Part shown: positions 47,131-60,304 of the stretch, one piece after another
Layout of the letters: each line of letters starts with the position of its first letter
How positions within the stretch are numbered: the first letter of the stretch is position 1
NCBI GenBank assembly: GCA_037367405.1
Contig: JAZKJV010010622.1
Location: 248,001-312,000, forward strand
Source: Ottelia alismoides
Taxonomy: Eukaryota > Streptophyta > Magnoliopsida > Alismatales > Hydrocharitaceae
Length of the DNA: 64,000 nucleotides
Reading direction: 5' to 3'
Made by a program: the position numbers and the translations under genes
Notes under the pieces: model-generated
Seen by the model: the letters and a program-made list of their open reading frames with translations, nothing else
Told to the model about the DNA's origin: nothing
The model's database searches: none

Positions 47131-48227
47131 TCTCATTCTCGACGAAGGCATTGAAATCTTTAGAGGAGGGTTCAACAACACTTTCTTTGTCGAGATATGC
47201 TCTTGGCGCTGTTTCTCCTTCACGAGTAACCAAAGGTCCCTTTTCCATCTGATTTTATTAAATGAGTGTGAGAGACTGACTCTTGCTAGACCATAAGATG
47301 GATATCACCAATAACTTTGTTCATATTTCTCGGGTTGGGGCTAGGGGCCATGTTGAGAATATTTACATGCATCATGATCATGGGAGAGGCTTTAAACACC
47401 AACGGATTACCAACGATATCCACAACATTGTCTAAATAAGCAAGCGATGTTGGAAAGGGAAATCCACGCTGCTACGTTATAGGTCTTGGGATTTATATGT
47501 GCTTGACTCCAAAATAAGAGAACCGCCACTTCTATGATCTTATACAAATGCCCTCCGGAATTCTCCATCTGGAATCTATCAAATAAAAATATTAGACATT
47601 TATTTATTTAAAAGATAAGTTCGACTGAAAGATGAACAATAACTGACTTTAGATCAACTGTGAAGGAATAAATGCCCCCTTGAAAGCTTGATTAAATGAA
47701 GGCTTTTCTTTCTTCCAATACCCTTTTAGGATGCAATATTAACAAGAGTTAAAATAAACGCTTTTATTTTGTGTTAAATATTAGAATTACATGCATATAG
47801 ACACGAAACCACCTCAGAAAAAAGCTTAAGAAGTGGATATCTTTGTACACGTTGTTCCAAGAATTTACTCATGGAAGGTGGTAGTGAGGCTTATAGAAGG
47901 AGAAGACTTACTTCCCCGATTAGGGGCAGACGTGAGAGCCGCCCGGCGGTTCGTTGAGGAGCTTCTTCATCCCTCAAGCATCGTTAAAGTAGCCGAACAT
48001 GTCGAAGAAGATGTGTTGTATTAAAAGATTGTATTTAGATTTTAATTGAAAAATCTATGTAATTATAATTGGAGTTAATTTGGTTTCAATTGGGAAACCA
48101 AATAACTTGGAGGGAAAGTTGGGAATTCCCAAATTTGAAACATGGTAAAGTTTGGTGGAAGTTTAGTACCATACCTTGGAGCTCTAAACTTTTGGTGGAC
48201 TTATATGTGAGTTCACACCCCAAGCTC
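47131..48227. other. Unassigned region
   Basis: No recognised element. Two weak protein-like stretches are seen. On the minus strand near 47565-47300, short frames include MENSGGHLYKIIEVAVLLFW and, in another frame, FPFPTSLAYLDNVVDIVGNP. On the plus strand, 47833-48024 is a 63-codon frame ending VAEHVEEDVLY. Neither matches a family I know, so both could be remnants of an unknown gene or chance. Confidence 0.3.
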
Positions 48228-49039
48228 TTATAGCAATAGTAGAGAGTAGGAATGGAGGACTACACACGCGTGCGCGCACTCCGCTCCGTCTCCGGCTCCG
48301 GAAAGTCAATTCGGATCGCGATACTTTAGCTGCAAGTTTCATTTGATAAGTCGATTAAATTAATGACATGATTAATTTGGTAAATCGATTAAAATGGGAA
48401 TCCAACCCGCCATTACGGACGCATTTATGGCCGCGATTTCGGTATCCGAAATGGCGCCCGTCAAGGGGAGTTTTCGGAAATCGGAATGGTAACGAGCATT
48501 AGGGCACGCGACCGTCTTTATATATCTCTTTCCCCACGTCGTGTTTTCTACAATAGCAAGAAAACTCATCACGTCATCTGGCTCTGTTTATGTTGTTCTT
48601 CCTCTCACTGACAAACGTCTTTCTCTTGCTCGGCTGCAAGTTCTCTGAGGTATAATCGAGGATGATCCCGTAGGTGTGCACCGACGAAGATCGTGAGCTG
48701 TCGTATCCTGAAAGCGGATCGCAAGTACCCTACGCACCAGTATTGTGGGGGCGATATCCTCTCTAAGGACAGTCCATTTCATGGACGCTTCGGTGACTTC
48801 TAATCTAATCTCTCTTTTATTTTGTTTGCCGCAATTTGTTTATTGCTTTACCTTTTTCTGGATCACGCCCTGTTTTATGTTTCCATTTGTTTAATCGGTT
48901 CCTGCTTGCATATCGTAATCGGATAATGGATTGGAAATGTATGACGTTAATGATGTTAATCTGCAATACGTTTATTTCCATTCTTTTGGATCCGTGTAAT
49001 TACTATCTTTTATATGCGGTGGTAATCTGTTAACAACAA
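48228..49039 (+). repeat. Direct repeat copy A (LTR- or promoter-like)
   Basis: It matches 50944-51779 almost throughout, from TAGCAATAGTAGAGAG to TTAACAACAA. It contains TATATAT at 48519-48525 after CGTCTT. It lacks clear TG/CA ends and a primer site, so it is not proven to be an LTR. Confidence 0.75.
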
Positions 49040-50402
49040 GATGACCATGATAAGCAGGGGGAGGAAGGGGATTAGGAGGATGTCCAAGCCTGACATGGTT
49101 GCGTATTGCAAGTGTCTAGTATGGTCTTCCTTGGATAAATGAGGAGAATGATTTACAGGAATCAATAGGAGGTCAAATCTTATTTAATTTGTGGGACCTA
49201 CGAAGCTGAATTTGATTATTTCAAATTGCTAAAGCCAAATAAAGTTGTACTCATTGATACGAGAGATCTTTAATATTACAAGAATTTTTTTCTTTCCTTT
49301 TTTAACTTTTCTAATTTCATTCATGCTTCCATTTTTTATGATATCAGTTTTATCCGTATATTCTTGCGAAATTCACAGTTCTGAGCTTCGATTATGGTAA
49401 AATAGGACAAGTAAAATAAGACATAACTAATATTGAGTCATGATCTATTTATCAAATCTCAAGTAAGGTCGTTCCATGAAAAAAATCTAAAGGATCTTTA
49501 TAGATATAAAAAACTATTCATAAAGCAGAAGCTATTGAATTTTCGAGTGAACACGTACATCGCTAATCAAATACCCCTTATTTATTTGTGCGTATCCATT
49601 ATGTTGCAGCTTTGATTTAAAACAATAATTTAATATTCAAAATCGAATAAGTTTGTACCACTTTTGAGATTTGAAAATCTGCAACGTCTGTATTCGACAA
49701 TTATCAAATAATATGTGAATAAAACGTCTGGGAATTCATTGACGGGGCGATTCTGAGTTCCCTTAGTCTGAAATTCAACACAGTAGTTATACATGGAAAG
49801 AGCTGGTGTGCCTCTCTTTCTTTTTTATTGCAAAATCAATTTTAAAAGTCCAATCGAATAAATTTATTACATGATAACTGTCACCTATTCTGATATTTCT
49901 AGCGATTTTATTTTATTAGTTAAAGGTTGGATCGTTTTTCAAACGGATTTCAAGTCCTTTAAGCATGACGTTTCCGTTTACATCTAAGATAAAATAGTTA
50001 TATATTAAAAAGAATTTGAAAAGTATTTAAAACAATAGTCATAGAATAAATCCATGCGAATGGATTTTGAAGTAAATATTCCCTGTAAACTCAGGCCAGG
50101 ATTGCGGATTCTGATAGCGGAAATATAATCCAGGATAAAAGCACTTTAATTTTTGTGTTAAACCCAACATATTATGAACGTAGTTTTTTGGTGGGACATG
50201 GCATATATTAGTGTGGGCCCATTGCCACCAAGGGAAGGGCATTTTGTGTTCGAACTCCCCGATCCACTTTTATGATATATTCCCACGAATGATCGCAACA
50301 TTTAAAAAATAGGGCAATAAATGAGCCACAACAATAAAATTAAATAGATGCAATAATTGAGACACTGGCTTTGATGGCAAAATCGGCAATAAAAAAATTT
50401 TT
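49040..50402. other. Unassigned AT-rich DNA between repeats A and B
   Basis: Only short frames without recognisable motifs. I see nothing I can name. Confidence 0.4.
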
Positions 50403-50943
50403 TTAGGGAAAAAAGGGTGTCAAACCTTAAAGGTGGACATCTAAAAAACTTTTATTCATAGGATTAGTTACAAAAGTTACATTGACCAAGACTCACGTAG
50501 GACAATTACATTTTCGATATAAAATCTCTCTTCCCGAAAAATAGTTCAATTCCTTGCCAACCAAATAGCCCACAGAATAGATGCTGCAAGGTGTTTCTCC
50601 GCTATTGTGCTAGATCCGGACGAGTCAATTGATGCCCATAACTCTCTAACCCTCGAGGAAGCAACAAAAGATAAGTTAGCTTCTGACCAAATCTATCTCG
50701 AGGAAGAACAAAGGAAAAATAGATGGTCGGCATCTTCCATTTCTTCTCCACATCGTATGCAAGAGCTATTAGCCCCAAAGAGCCTAGCTCTCCGCGCACC
50801 GATCAATACCCATTCTCTACCGAACAACCGGAGAAAGACTTTCACTCTTTTAGGAATCTTCCAAGACCATATTTGCCCTAACCTTGGTATAGCAATTCCT
50901 AGATCAAAAACGGTGGATGCATATAAGGCTTTGTAGGCTTTCT
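50403..50943 (-). pseudogene. LINE fragment: RT zinc-binding domain (zf-RVT)
   Basis: On the minus strand from about 50940 the frame gives YKALYASTVFD, IWSWKIPKRVKVFLRLFGRE and then CIRCGEEMEDADHLFFLC. This is the zinc-binding region found at the C-terminus of plant LINE-type ORF2 proteins (W-K-IP-K-V-F, then C-x2-C with EDADHLFF-x-C). A frameshift follows near 50690, and a tail continues to about 50600. The upstream RT and endonuclease are missing, as expected of a 5'-truncated LINE. T-rich sequence at its low end could be the poly(A) tail. Confidence 0.78.
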
Positions 50944-51779
50944 TGTAGCAATAGTAGAGAGGACGAATGGAGGACCGCATGCGCGCGCGCGCTCCGCTCC
51001 GTCTCCGGTTCCGGCTCGGGCTCGGGCTCAGGAAAGTCAATTCGGATCTCGAATCTCGATACTTTTGCTGCATGTTTCATTTGATAAGTCGATTAAATTA
51101 ATCACACGATTAATTTGGTAAATCGACTAAAATGGGAATCCAACTCGCCATTACGGACGCGTTTATGGCCGCGGTTTCGGTATCCGAAATGGCGCCCATC
51201 AAGGGGGATTTTCGGAAATCGAAATGGTAACGAGCATTAGGGCATGCGACCGTCTTTATATATCTCTTTCCCCACGTCGTGTTTTCTACCCTCGCAAGAA
51301 AACTGCTCACACCATCTGGCTCTGTTTCTGTTGTTCTTCCTCTCACGGACGAACGTCTCTCTCTCTCGCTCGGGTGCAAGTTCTCTGAGGTACAATTGAG
51401 GATGATCCCATTGGTGTACGCCTACGAAGATCGTGTGCCGTCGTATCCTGGGATCGGATCGCCAGTACCCCACGCACCAGTATTGTGGTGGCGATATCCT
51501 CTCTAAGGACAATCCATTCCATCGACGCTTCGATGACTTCTAATCTAATCTCTCTTTTATTTTGTTTGCCGCAATTTGTTAATTTCTTTACCCTTTCTGG
51601 ATTACGTCATGTTTTATGTTTCCATTTGTTTAATTGGTTCCTGCTTGCATATCGTAATCGGATAATGGATTGGAAATGTATGACGTTAATGCCGTTAATC
51701 TGTAATACATTTATTTCCGTTCATTTGGATCCGCGTAATTACTGTCTTTTATATGCGATGGTAATCCTATTAACAACAA
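50944..51779 (+). repeat. Direct repeat copy B, upstream of Copia gag
   Basis: Second copy of 48228-49039. It ends about 40 bases before the Copia gag frame, where a 5' LTR plus leader would be expected, and holds TATATAT at 51257-51263. No initiator-Met primer site is visible after it, so calling it the 5' LTR is only a suggestion. Confidence 0.6.
51257..51263 (+). promoter_or_regulatory. TATA-like box in repeat B
   Basis: TATATAT within CGTCTTTATATATCTC, conserved in copy A. Confidence 0.45.
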
Positions 51780-51814
51780 TCTTAGAGAGGATATACGGAA
51801 CTGGTTTTAGAATA

Positions 51815-52399
51815 ATGTTGGAAATGATGTTTAAGTCGAGGGTAGAAATGACGGGTATGCCTGAAAAATTTGGTGGTCAGAATTTTAAGCGTTGGAAATA
51901 ACGTATGAAAATCTGTTTAACCACCATAGGGTTAATCTCTAAGCTTGAAATTGACTGTCCTACAGTGGAAAAAGAAAACCCCACACCCGATAGCCAGAAG
52001 GAGCAATCTGCGTGGAAAGAACACGATCGTATATGTCATGGTTGCATCCTGTTGGCTCTGTCCAACACGTTGTTTGACGTATATTGTTCATCCATGCAGA
52101 CTGCGAAGGGGCTATGGGAAGATTTGGATCGGAAGTATAACACCGAAGATCTCAGTATTGAGAAATACTCCGTGGCCAAATTCTTGAAGTTTTTCATGAC
52201 CGAAGGGAAGTCTGTTTATGAACAGGCACATGAGTTCTTACTCCTGCTCCATGGTTTAGAAGCTGCCGAAATGAAATGTTCAGAGAAGTTTCAAGTCAAG
52301 TGCATCATAGAAAAATTCCCCAAGTCGTGGGAGACTTGGTATGACCCTGAAATACAGGAAGGGGAAGATTTCTATGGATGACTTGATGGTGGCAATTGC
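51815..52399 (+). pseudogene. C3 gag, first part
   Basis: A Copia gag domain (UBN2 type). Motifs are KFGGQNFKRWK, then a TAA at 51899-51901 where glutamine is expected, RMKICLTTIGLIS, ILLALSNTLFDVYCSS, AKGLWEDLDRKYN and IEKFPKSWETWYD. Near 52370 a one-base shift puts the continuation (MDDLMVAIA) in another frame. That frame joins the sequence after 62814 across the duplicated attgc. The start is uncertain; methionines occur at 51815, 51830 and 51848. Confidence 0.88.
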
Positions 52400-54881
52400 T
52401 GTTGGACATGTGAGCCCACGGAGAGCCATTATGCAATAAATGTTATTGCGAATATCATTCCCTGATCTGAAATGAAGAATAATAATTTGCATAATAGGTC
52501 CCTCTGTACAATTAGGGTAATGTACCATGGCTATCTTAATGATCATATAGCTGCTGATTCAATAATTGAATCATAGAGGTTGGTGCTTGGATGAATATCT
52601 AAAGGGTTAGATTGAGGACTCATCAAGCGTCAAATGATTGTTAAGATGTGATCTCCAGCCTGAGTAGGAGATGGCAATCCTTTCTCACATAGGTTGATAT
52701 CCGACCGACCTTTTGATGCAGGTCCTCTGCATAGGAATAGAGATTTGAAGGTGTCAGATTAGTTAGGTCCAAGAGTTGACTTAACGAGATCGAGATAACC
52801 AAAGTCCTATGTTGAATGCTGTCATAGCATAGGCACGCATCCTCTGACCAGAGACAGATGTGTTACTATATGTCTGAGTGTGTACATTTGGCAGACCAAT
52901 AGGTTGATGACCTAGCCAAGGTCTATACACCGGCGCGCTGGTGTGCATATAAGGGCATATGAGTAATACGATCTCTCAAAGGGATCATACAGGTTCACTA
53001 CTGAATCGGAAGACATGAGCTCACTCATGAGATATTGGGAAGAATCAAATTCCGTGCACGGTCGTCTCGCTTTGGAAGCTTGACTGAATTTGTAGGTTGA
53101 TATAAACTTTTGGAAAGTATATGATCAAGACCTAGGTATGATATATGCTTTTGGAAAGTATATAATCGATACCAAATCCCAATGATCAAATGGAGAAACT
53201 TAGTGATCAAACCCTGAAAGAAGACAGTGTAAAATAGATCTTGATCTTCGGGTTGACCATGGGTCTTCCAGTTTGCAGGATGTACAGGTATTGGGAATAC
53301 CTGAAGGGTGATGTGATCATAAACGATTGTATATCCATGACGCTTCCATTCCGAGGGAGTTATGAAACATGTCTGGATTTTAGTGACTCCTTCCAGTAGA
53401 GAAGCAATCTGATCTTAGTCCAAGTGTTGGACATTGGTCTGAATGAGATTCAGATTCAATGAAGATTAGATTTGCGGTCTTGATTTAATCAAGCATCTAT
53501 GGGAGGTTCGTTCGATCTAGATTTGAGATAATATCTCAATATCCAAGCATATACGTGGAATAATACAATAGCCCTGTCCTTATCTCCAAGTATCTGCGGA
53601 GAAAGCACATTATTTTTGAAAGGGTTCAAGAATAATTCATTTGATGAAATGCATATCCAAGCAAGAAGGACTTGATGATTAAATGAGATTTAATTATCAA
53701 GCATAATATGAATACGATTCATATTGTGAGAATTATTACCCAAGATAATTAAATTGGATTTAATTATCATGGATTAAAGAATGTGGATAATACTATCCTT
53801 GATATATGTGTATTATAAATATGATTTATAATACATATATAGAAGAGAGAAATTTAGTAAATAACATTTGTTAATTATTAAATGTGGATGGGATTCACAT
53901 TTGTTAATTAACTGGAAATGTCATTTACAAATTAGTTTGGGATGTGAATATGATTCACATAATTTTCAATGACATGATTGAAATATTCACAAATTAATTT
54001 GGAATGAATTTGGTGGATATTTTTGTGATAATTGAGAGATAATGTAATATAATAAAAAGGAGAAATAAAGCCACCAATTTAGGAGGCAATATTATCTCCA
54101 TTTTATTATGATGATTAATCTCTCAACTAACTTATTTATGTTAAATTAAAAATGTGTTGATAATGTTGCAACATATATTTAATTTAATCATAAATAAATG
54201 TTGTTGGTTTTAACTAACAATAATTATAGCCATTGATTTTACATGGACCAAGCCGGGCCGTTGGATCCATGTGTCCCATGGATGGAGATCCATTGGATCC
54301 TAAACTAATATAAAAGGAGGACTAGGGTAGCTTCCATGGTACATCCTTAAGAGTTATGCAAGGTTACAACTCTCTCTCTCTCTCTCATATTCTCGCCCTC
54401 TCTCTTTCTCTCCTCCAAAAGATGCCCTTCATTTTTGTTTGAGAAAGGAGAGACTCTCGACTTCTTCTTCGACTTCTAGAAGATCTCCTTCCTTCTTTGG
54501 AGTTTCTTACTCTAAAGGAAGACAACGGATCTCGTTTGACGAAATCGGGGGAGCCATCGCTTGGATCTTCATCGAGGATTGCGGGAAGGAACGTGACTCA
54601 TCATCGCGCCCGCAAGTACGTTCTTCGTGGATCGGACTTAAGACAGGAGGATCTCTACTTTGGGATCTCACGATCACAACCACGCTTCAAGAGGTATTCC
54701 TTATACTTTGTGGTTTGATGAAACGATCCGAGAAGTGTTCTCGTGATCATGTGGTTTCATCTTTAAAGTTAAAATTTTAATTTCCGCCGCATCTAGCATC
54801 TAGTGCGACTAGTTACTCCGATTGCATACGATGCGATCAACACGCTTCCGTGATGCGCTTAAGGATACTCAATATCCTTCA
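52400..54881 (+). repeat. C2 5' LTR
   Basis: It runs from TGTTGGACATGTGAGCCC to ATATCCTTCA. It contains a TATA box (54309-54317) and a CT tract (about 54369-54388). Confidence 0.95.
54309..54317 (+). promoter_or_regulatory. TATA box of C2 5' LTR
   Basis: TATAAAAGG, 50-60 bases before the CT tract. Confidence 0.65.
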
Positions 54882-54883
54882 AG

Positions 54884-54903
54884 TGGTATCAGATCCATAG
54901 GTT
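54884..54903 (+). promoter_or_regulatory. C2 primer binding site, degenerate initiator tRNA-Met type
   Basis: TGGTATCAGATCCATAGGTT. Compared with the perfect C1 site it has one substitution and two extra bases. Confidence 0.75.
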
Positions 54904-57900
54904 GAATAAGGTTTTGGATATGATCCATAGACCTTAGACGATTTGGTTCTTGAAAGGGTTGCGAAATTTTTTACTGCATTTCGATTTTCGCACCTCTGTC
55001 TAATTGAATGTTTCTGTACTATTTAAAAAGTTTAAATACGAAATTTTCAATTGGTTTTTATTCCTCATTAAACAAGGAAACCATAGGACTTGATTTTACT
55101 AAATTTGGACTTCATTTGCTCAAGATATGGTCTTTTGAATATGCCTATATTCACTGTTGCGGGAACTGCGGATTTAAACGTGATTAGTGAGATAATTACG
55201 GTTTTAATCTGCCTCGAAATGCTGAGATTATCAGGTTCTTTAACAAACCAAATAGGCAATCTTTGGAAACCGAGTTTGCATTTTTTGGATTTAAATTGAT
55301 CAAGATAAGTTAATTTTAGTGATTGAGGGTCACTGCTGGAAATTGACATCTTGGATAATGAACCTTGTGATAAGTCATTCAATTATCATGATGAAAATTA
55401 ATTGTTAATTTTCTGGAATAATTAGTGATAAATATTTGTGAAATATTTAAAGATATAAATATTTCATTGAATGACATTTGCCTAAACCACAATGATGAGA
55501 TATTAGATCTTGATCATTGGTTCATCAACAAACATTGCTTTCATGAAAAACCATAGTTTATCCTACAATAGTTGTAGGACAACATTTACATGAAAAACCC
55601 TCTTCTTGAATAGGATTGGGGATTTGTTTAGCAAATCTCCATAATATAATGAAAATTGTTTTGATGTATATTATATGGTATAATTTCGGTTGAAAAACCG
55701 ATGAGCATCCAAAGTACATGATGATCTATATGGCATTATCCTTTCCCGAGGCGGATGTGGTGCCTAGTCGGAGAGCATTGGGGTCGCGGGTTGCAACGTA
55801 TGTGGTCCGTCCCATTCTCGTCGGTACTGGCCATGACAGCGGGTAGGGATTGTATAATGCCGGAGAAAGTCAATGCGTATTTTTCTAATTATTAAAATTC
55901 GAATAATACGTACTTTGAGAATATACCTACTATTCAAGTAAAAGACATGTTTGTTGATTGATGATTGGATTGATGATTAATTTAATATGATTAAATAATT
56001 ATATCTAATTAACACTCTATTATGAATAGATCTGTATTTCCCTTGGAAGAATTAATTATGTGAATATGTTTCACGTTAATTAATTACAATTTGAATATGA
56101 GGTGGAGGATCACATAAGTGACATCCATGGTCTCCCGTCAAGGCAAACGATTCGTCGCCAGTTGTTGTATATAGGAGACGCTTGTCCGAAGTGACAGATC
56201 CTATATATGATTTAATTAGATCGGGTTCTTTGCTTCTCGAAAGAGTAAGGTCGTATACGTAGTGACCCCAATATCGACTCCTCATATTATTGGGGCGATA
56301 TTGGATTGCGTATAGCGAGTATTAAGCTTGTTGACGGTTGGTTCAATTAATGACGGGTCAACATCATCTTAGTGGTGGTAGGCCCGGGTGTTAAAGATCG
56401 AATTGGGAGAGATGCAAGTTGGACTTGCAAGGCCGGAATGAGTTCCCGCTTCTTTTTATCGGAGTCGTAAGTTCTCATATTATTGGGATGCGACAAAGAT
56501 AGGAAAGGAAATCCCATATCTTGCTAGAGATATAATGGTAAGAATATCTCTAACATTGAAAGTGATTAAGGGAATGAACTTTCAGTGTTGACAAGGCAAG
56601 ACAACTTTGACATAAAAATTCCTAAATCAAAGTAAAACATGTATATATAATATATATACACTTATGCAAATTTCTTATTTCAGATAATCCTTCATTAAAC
56701 CCACTCAATGTAATACTCAATAAAAACCAGTAAAATATCTTGGATTGGACTCATGATCCAGATATTGTACTTGCAATTGGACACATAATGTATGTGGTTG
56801 CAATGTGCAAGTTTTCTCAACATAATGAGGAATGACAATTTAATAAGACAATAAGAAATTCACCTCAGGGTTTGTATGTCTCTATAGTCTTGATCTTTCA
56901 TCGAGTGTACTTTAGAAGTCACATGTCGATGGTGATCATAATTGTCAAATAATCCTTATAAAATAAAAGAAGATATTTTGGCATACATATGTGCTCTAGA
57001 CATTTAATCATGAATGACATGGTTCTCTGCAATATGCAGAATGGTGGCTCGAAAGAGATGATGTATTCAAAATGTTTGAATACCTACCTGAACATAAGTC
57101 TCTAAGAGTTAAGATGTATATAGATATGGTGAGTGTCATCATTCTACTGTCTATACTCTAGTCATTCATGAAGCTTCATAATATTCACATTGTATGAATT
57201 TAATGAAGCATGTATAAATGTTGAAGTGCTCTTGTATTGAAATCTTTTGAATTCAACATAAGAGATTCTTTGTCTTGAACAATGGTTGTTTATAGATGAA
57301 GAGAGCACAGTGGAAGCATGGGTCGGACCCGAGTAAGAAGGAAAGTCAAAAAGTTGACCTACTTCTGTGACTTCCATATGACATCCAAAGAGTTGGATGA
57401 ATGCCAATACTGCAATAAGTTGATGTGTTGATAGTATGACTATCAAATCTGTCTAAAATCCTTAGTGAAAGGACTCAGATAGAGCATCAAAATAATCTAC
57501 ATATAATAATTGACTCTGACTTTCTTATTTCATAAGATAAAGTCTGACAATTGTATCCCAATCTTCTAATGACACTTGCAATTAGTTGCATGTATATATT
57601 AGAAGATTAGAAATTTGATCTTAAGGTTTAACAGTCATCTACATGGATATTGATGTAATTGTTGCAACAATCTCTGTTGGATAGATGGACTTCATATTCT
57701 CAGTGGGAGAGCCTTTAGTCTCAGAGAATGTCTCTATGACCTAGATATTAGAATACCCTCATTGTTTGTTTCTAAATGTTGGAAATAAACATGAATTTTG
57801 AGATAGAACTATCATAAAGAGTTATGATGGAAATATTTCAGATAGTAATCTAACATCTAGTGGACTCCACAAAATTAGAAAATTAATGAATGTTTCATTA

Positions 57901-57999
57901 AGATTTCTAATACTAAGAATCAAACCTTATAAGATCAATAGGAGGATGAAGATCATTTGACAATGATCTGGCATCAAGTATTGGACATATGTCTATTGA
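54904..57999 (+). other. C2 leader and decayed gag/protease region
   Basis: No protein family is recognisable. The sequence parallels C1 26650-29729 in reverse. GC-rich patches near 55745-55855 and 56090-56480 are conserved between the copies while the rest is AT-rich. Confidence 0.6.
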
Positions 58000-58530
58000 T
58001 ATGATCAATAGCTAAAAAGAGATGAAACTTTAGAATGTCTAAAAATTTCAAATCTTACATACTTGTGAATATTGTATTCATAGAATGTCCAATACACCCT
58101 TCTCTTAGGAAAGGTGTAAGATGTCATGGTATTCGGGATCTCATACATATTGATGTATGTGGATCATCTATATCATAGTAAACATTATGGATATGTGATA
58201 TCTATTGATGATTACGTATGATATGAGATTTCTTCTCTTCACCTGAGGAACCTTTGAAATATTCAAAGATTTCACAATTTTTGGTTTAGAACCAAAGTTT
58301 GAAGAAAGATGAAATGAATTTGATCTAACCAAGATAACTTGTACCTGTTAGATAAAATTCAAAGAATACCTTATGGAGATATGAATATCTTTTCTATCTC
58401 ACTCCTCCTGATAAACCTGAACTCAATGGAGTTGTAGGGAGATACAATTGGATCATGTGTGACATGATTTGATCAATGATGAATTTTAGCATAATTTCCT
58501 CTTAGTTTCTAGGTATATATGTGTAGTAGA
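58000..58530 (+). pseudogene. C2 integrase remnant
   Basis: Blocks GVRCHGIRDLIHIDVC (about 58110-58160) and, in another frame, LTPPDKPELNGVVGR (about 58400-58440) match the Copia integrase around its first Asp and its Glu. The middle with the second Asp is lost or unreadable. C1 has the same stops just after the first block. Confidence 0.8.
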
Positions 58531-58999
58531 GACTACAATATATATCCTTAATAAGATTCCATGCAAGTAAGCAGGAATTAAGCACTAGAGAGTGCAACTT
58601 CATTAGGAAAATAAAGGATGGTATTGGATACCTACTTTATGACCTTGAGATTCTTAAAAGATCTCATCTCTGAGAATGTGATTCTTAGTAAATTGAGACT
58701 CTCTTGAGAATCAAGATGAAAATGAAGTGAAGGAACTCATTTAATCTTGAGATGACAATGAGGCTCCTGAAATCGGAAACTAAAAGGATAATTAAAGATG
58801 AAACATTAATACCTCTTCAAATGAGTTTGAGGATGTATTCCATGTGTCAGTTAAGTCTGAGAGTGATCGGACTTCATGTGATGAAGCTCCTAAGGATCAT
58901 GACATGGAAAGATGGATATTAGCAATAAAGTCTAAAGTAGACTTCATATACAAGTGTTGTATATGGACCCTCGAGGATCCACCTATATGGTTAAGACCC

Positions 59000-59900
59000 A
59001 TAAAGGTGTAAATGGATCTTCAAGAGAAAGGGAACCTGATGAGAAGGTAGAGACCTTCAATGCTCGGTTCATAGCCATGAGCTACACACCGGAAGAGAAG
59101 ACCTTGCTTGCAATGAGACTTGCTCTTCGGTAACCATGCTTAAACTCATCAGAATATTGCTACCCTTAGCTACACAACTTGACTATTGCATCTTCGGGAT
59201 GTAATTCAAGATTGTATTCCTCTAAAGAATACCTCTCTGAGGATATTCACATGAAGTAGCCCCAGGGCTTCATGGTTGAGGAAAGCAAGGTGTGCAAGCT
59301 AAAGAAACTCCATCTGTGGACTCAAATAAGCTTCTTGTTGTTGGAACAAAAGATTTGATGAAATTATAAATGTTATGATTTCAAATAGGATCTTGATGTA
59401 CCATGTGAAGCTTAGTGGGAGTGCCATTGTGTTCATCGTGCTAAATGTAGATAATATCCTAATCATTTGGAATGATATAAGGATGATAATAAGTGTTTTA
59501 TAGACTGGCTATCCCATACCTTGAGATATGATCTCAAGAATACCTCTTAGATCTTAGTTCTGAAGTTGTTCAGAAGCAAAGAAAAGAGGGTATTGGGGCT
59601 GTCACATTTGTAGTACACCTTGGACGTATTCCATTCTTGGAAATTCCAAGAAAGGCTTCCTTCCCTTGAGATTTGGTACTGACCTATCTAAAGGGATAGC
59701 ACCTCAAAGAGTTGAGGAAGTGAATGCTAGAACTGCTTGCACTTGTGCATCAGTTGCGAAAAGCTAAGTGTATGCTAAATGTGTACAAAAGCCAGATATC
59801 TTCCATGCAGTGGGAGTAGTAAACTGTTACTAATCCTACTATGGAGAGAAAACACTTGATTGCAGTAATAACAAAATATTCATAGATGACAAGATTTTTG
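59000..59900 (+). pseudogene. C2 reverse transcriptase remnant
   Basis: Copia RT pieces in order: DEKVETFNARFIAMSYTPEE (near 59035), KVCKLKK (near 59290), the palm block VLNVDNILIIWN (near 59440, with NVDN for YVDD), NSKKGFLPLRFGTDLSKGIA (near 59645) and PDIFHAVGVVNCY (near 59795). Frame changes and stops separate them. RNase H is largely missing. This copy cannot make RT. Confidence 0.85.
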
Positions 59901-60304
59901 AGATAGTGATCTCAAAGTCATATCTTCAAAAGCTTAAGACTTTATAGATAGAGATCTAAAAGGTCTTAACTGTGGATACCTTGAGAGATAGTGATCTCCC
60001 GGAATAAGGGTATTCTAATAAGGATTATGGAAATACTGGTTATAATAGTTATTGAGCAATAGTGTCAAGGACACTATAACTGCTTTGACTAGATTGAGTA
60101 TTGGTTGCATAAGATGAAACATTCGCATTGGGTGCGAGCACTGTTACTGGGGATATGCAAGTGCCGTAAAAGGACTTGACGTAGTCTCGCAGGAACAGAG
60201 TGACTGATCAGCTTACCTAGCTATTTCTAAATAGCCTATGATTGTCACATGAGTGTGGGTTTAAATGATTAGCCCATTAATGGCTCTTTGGGCTAGTGGG
60301 AGAT

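Noticed and set aside
47833..48024. 63-codon plus-strand frame
   Set aside because: No family, no neighbours and no supporting signal; recorded only within the unassigned region.
48228..51779. Repeats A and B as the two LTRs of one element
   Set aside because: No primer site or purine tract next to either copy, no target duplication, and the sequence between is a LINE scrap and unassigned DNA.
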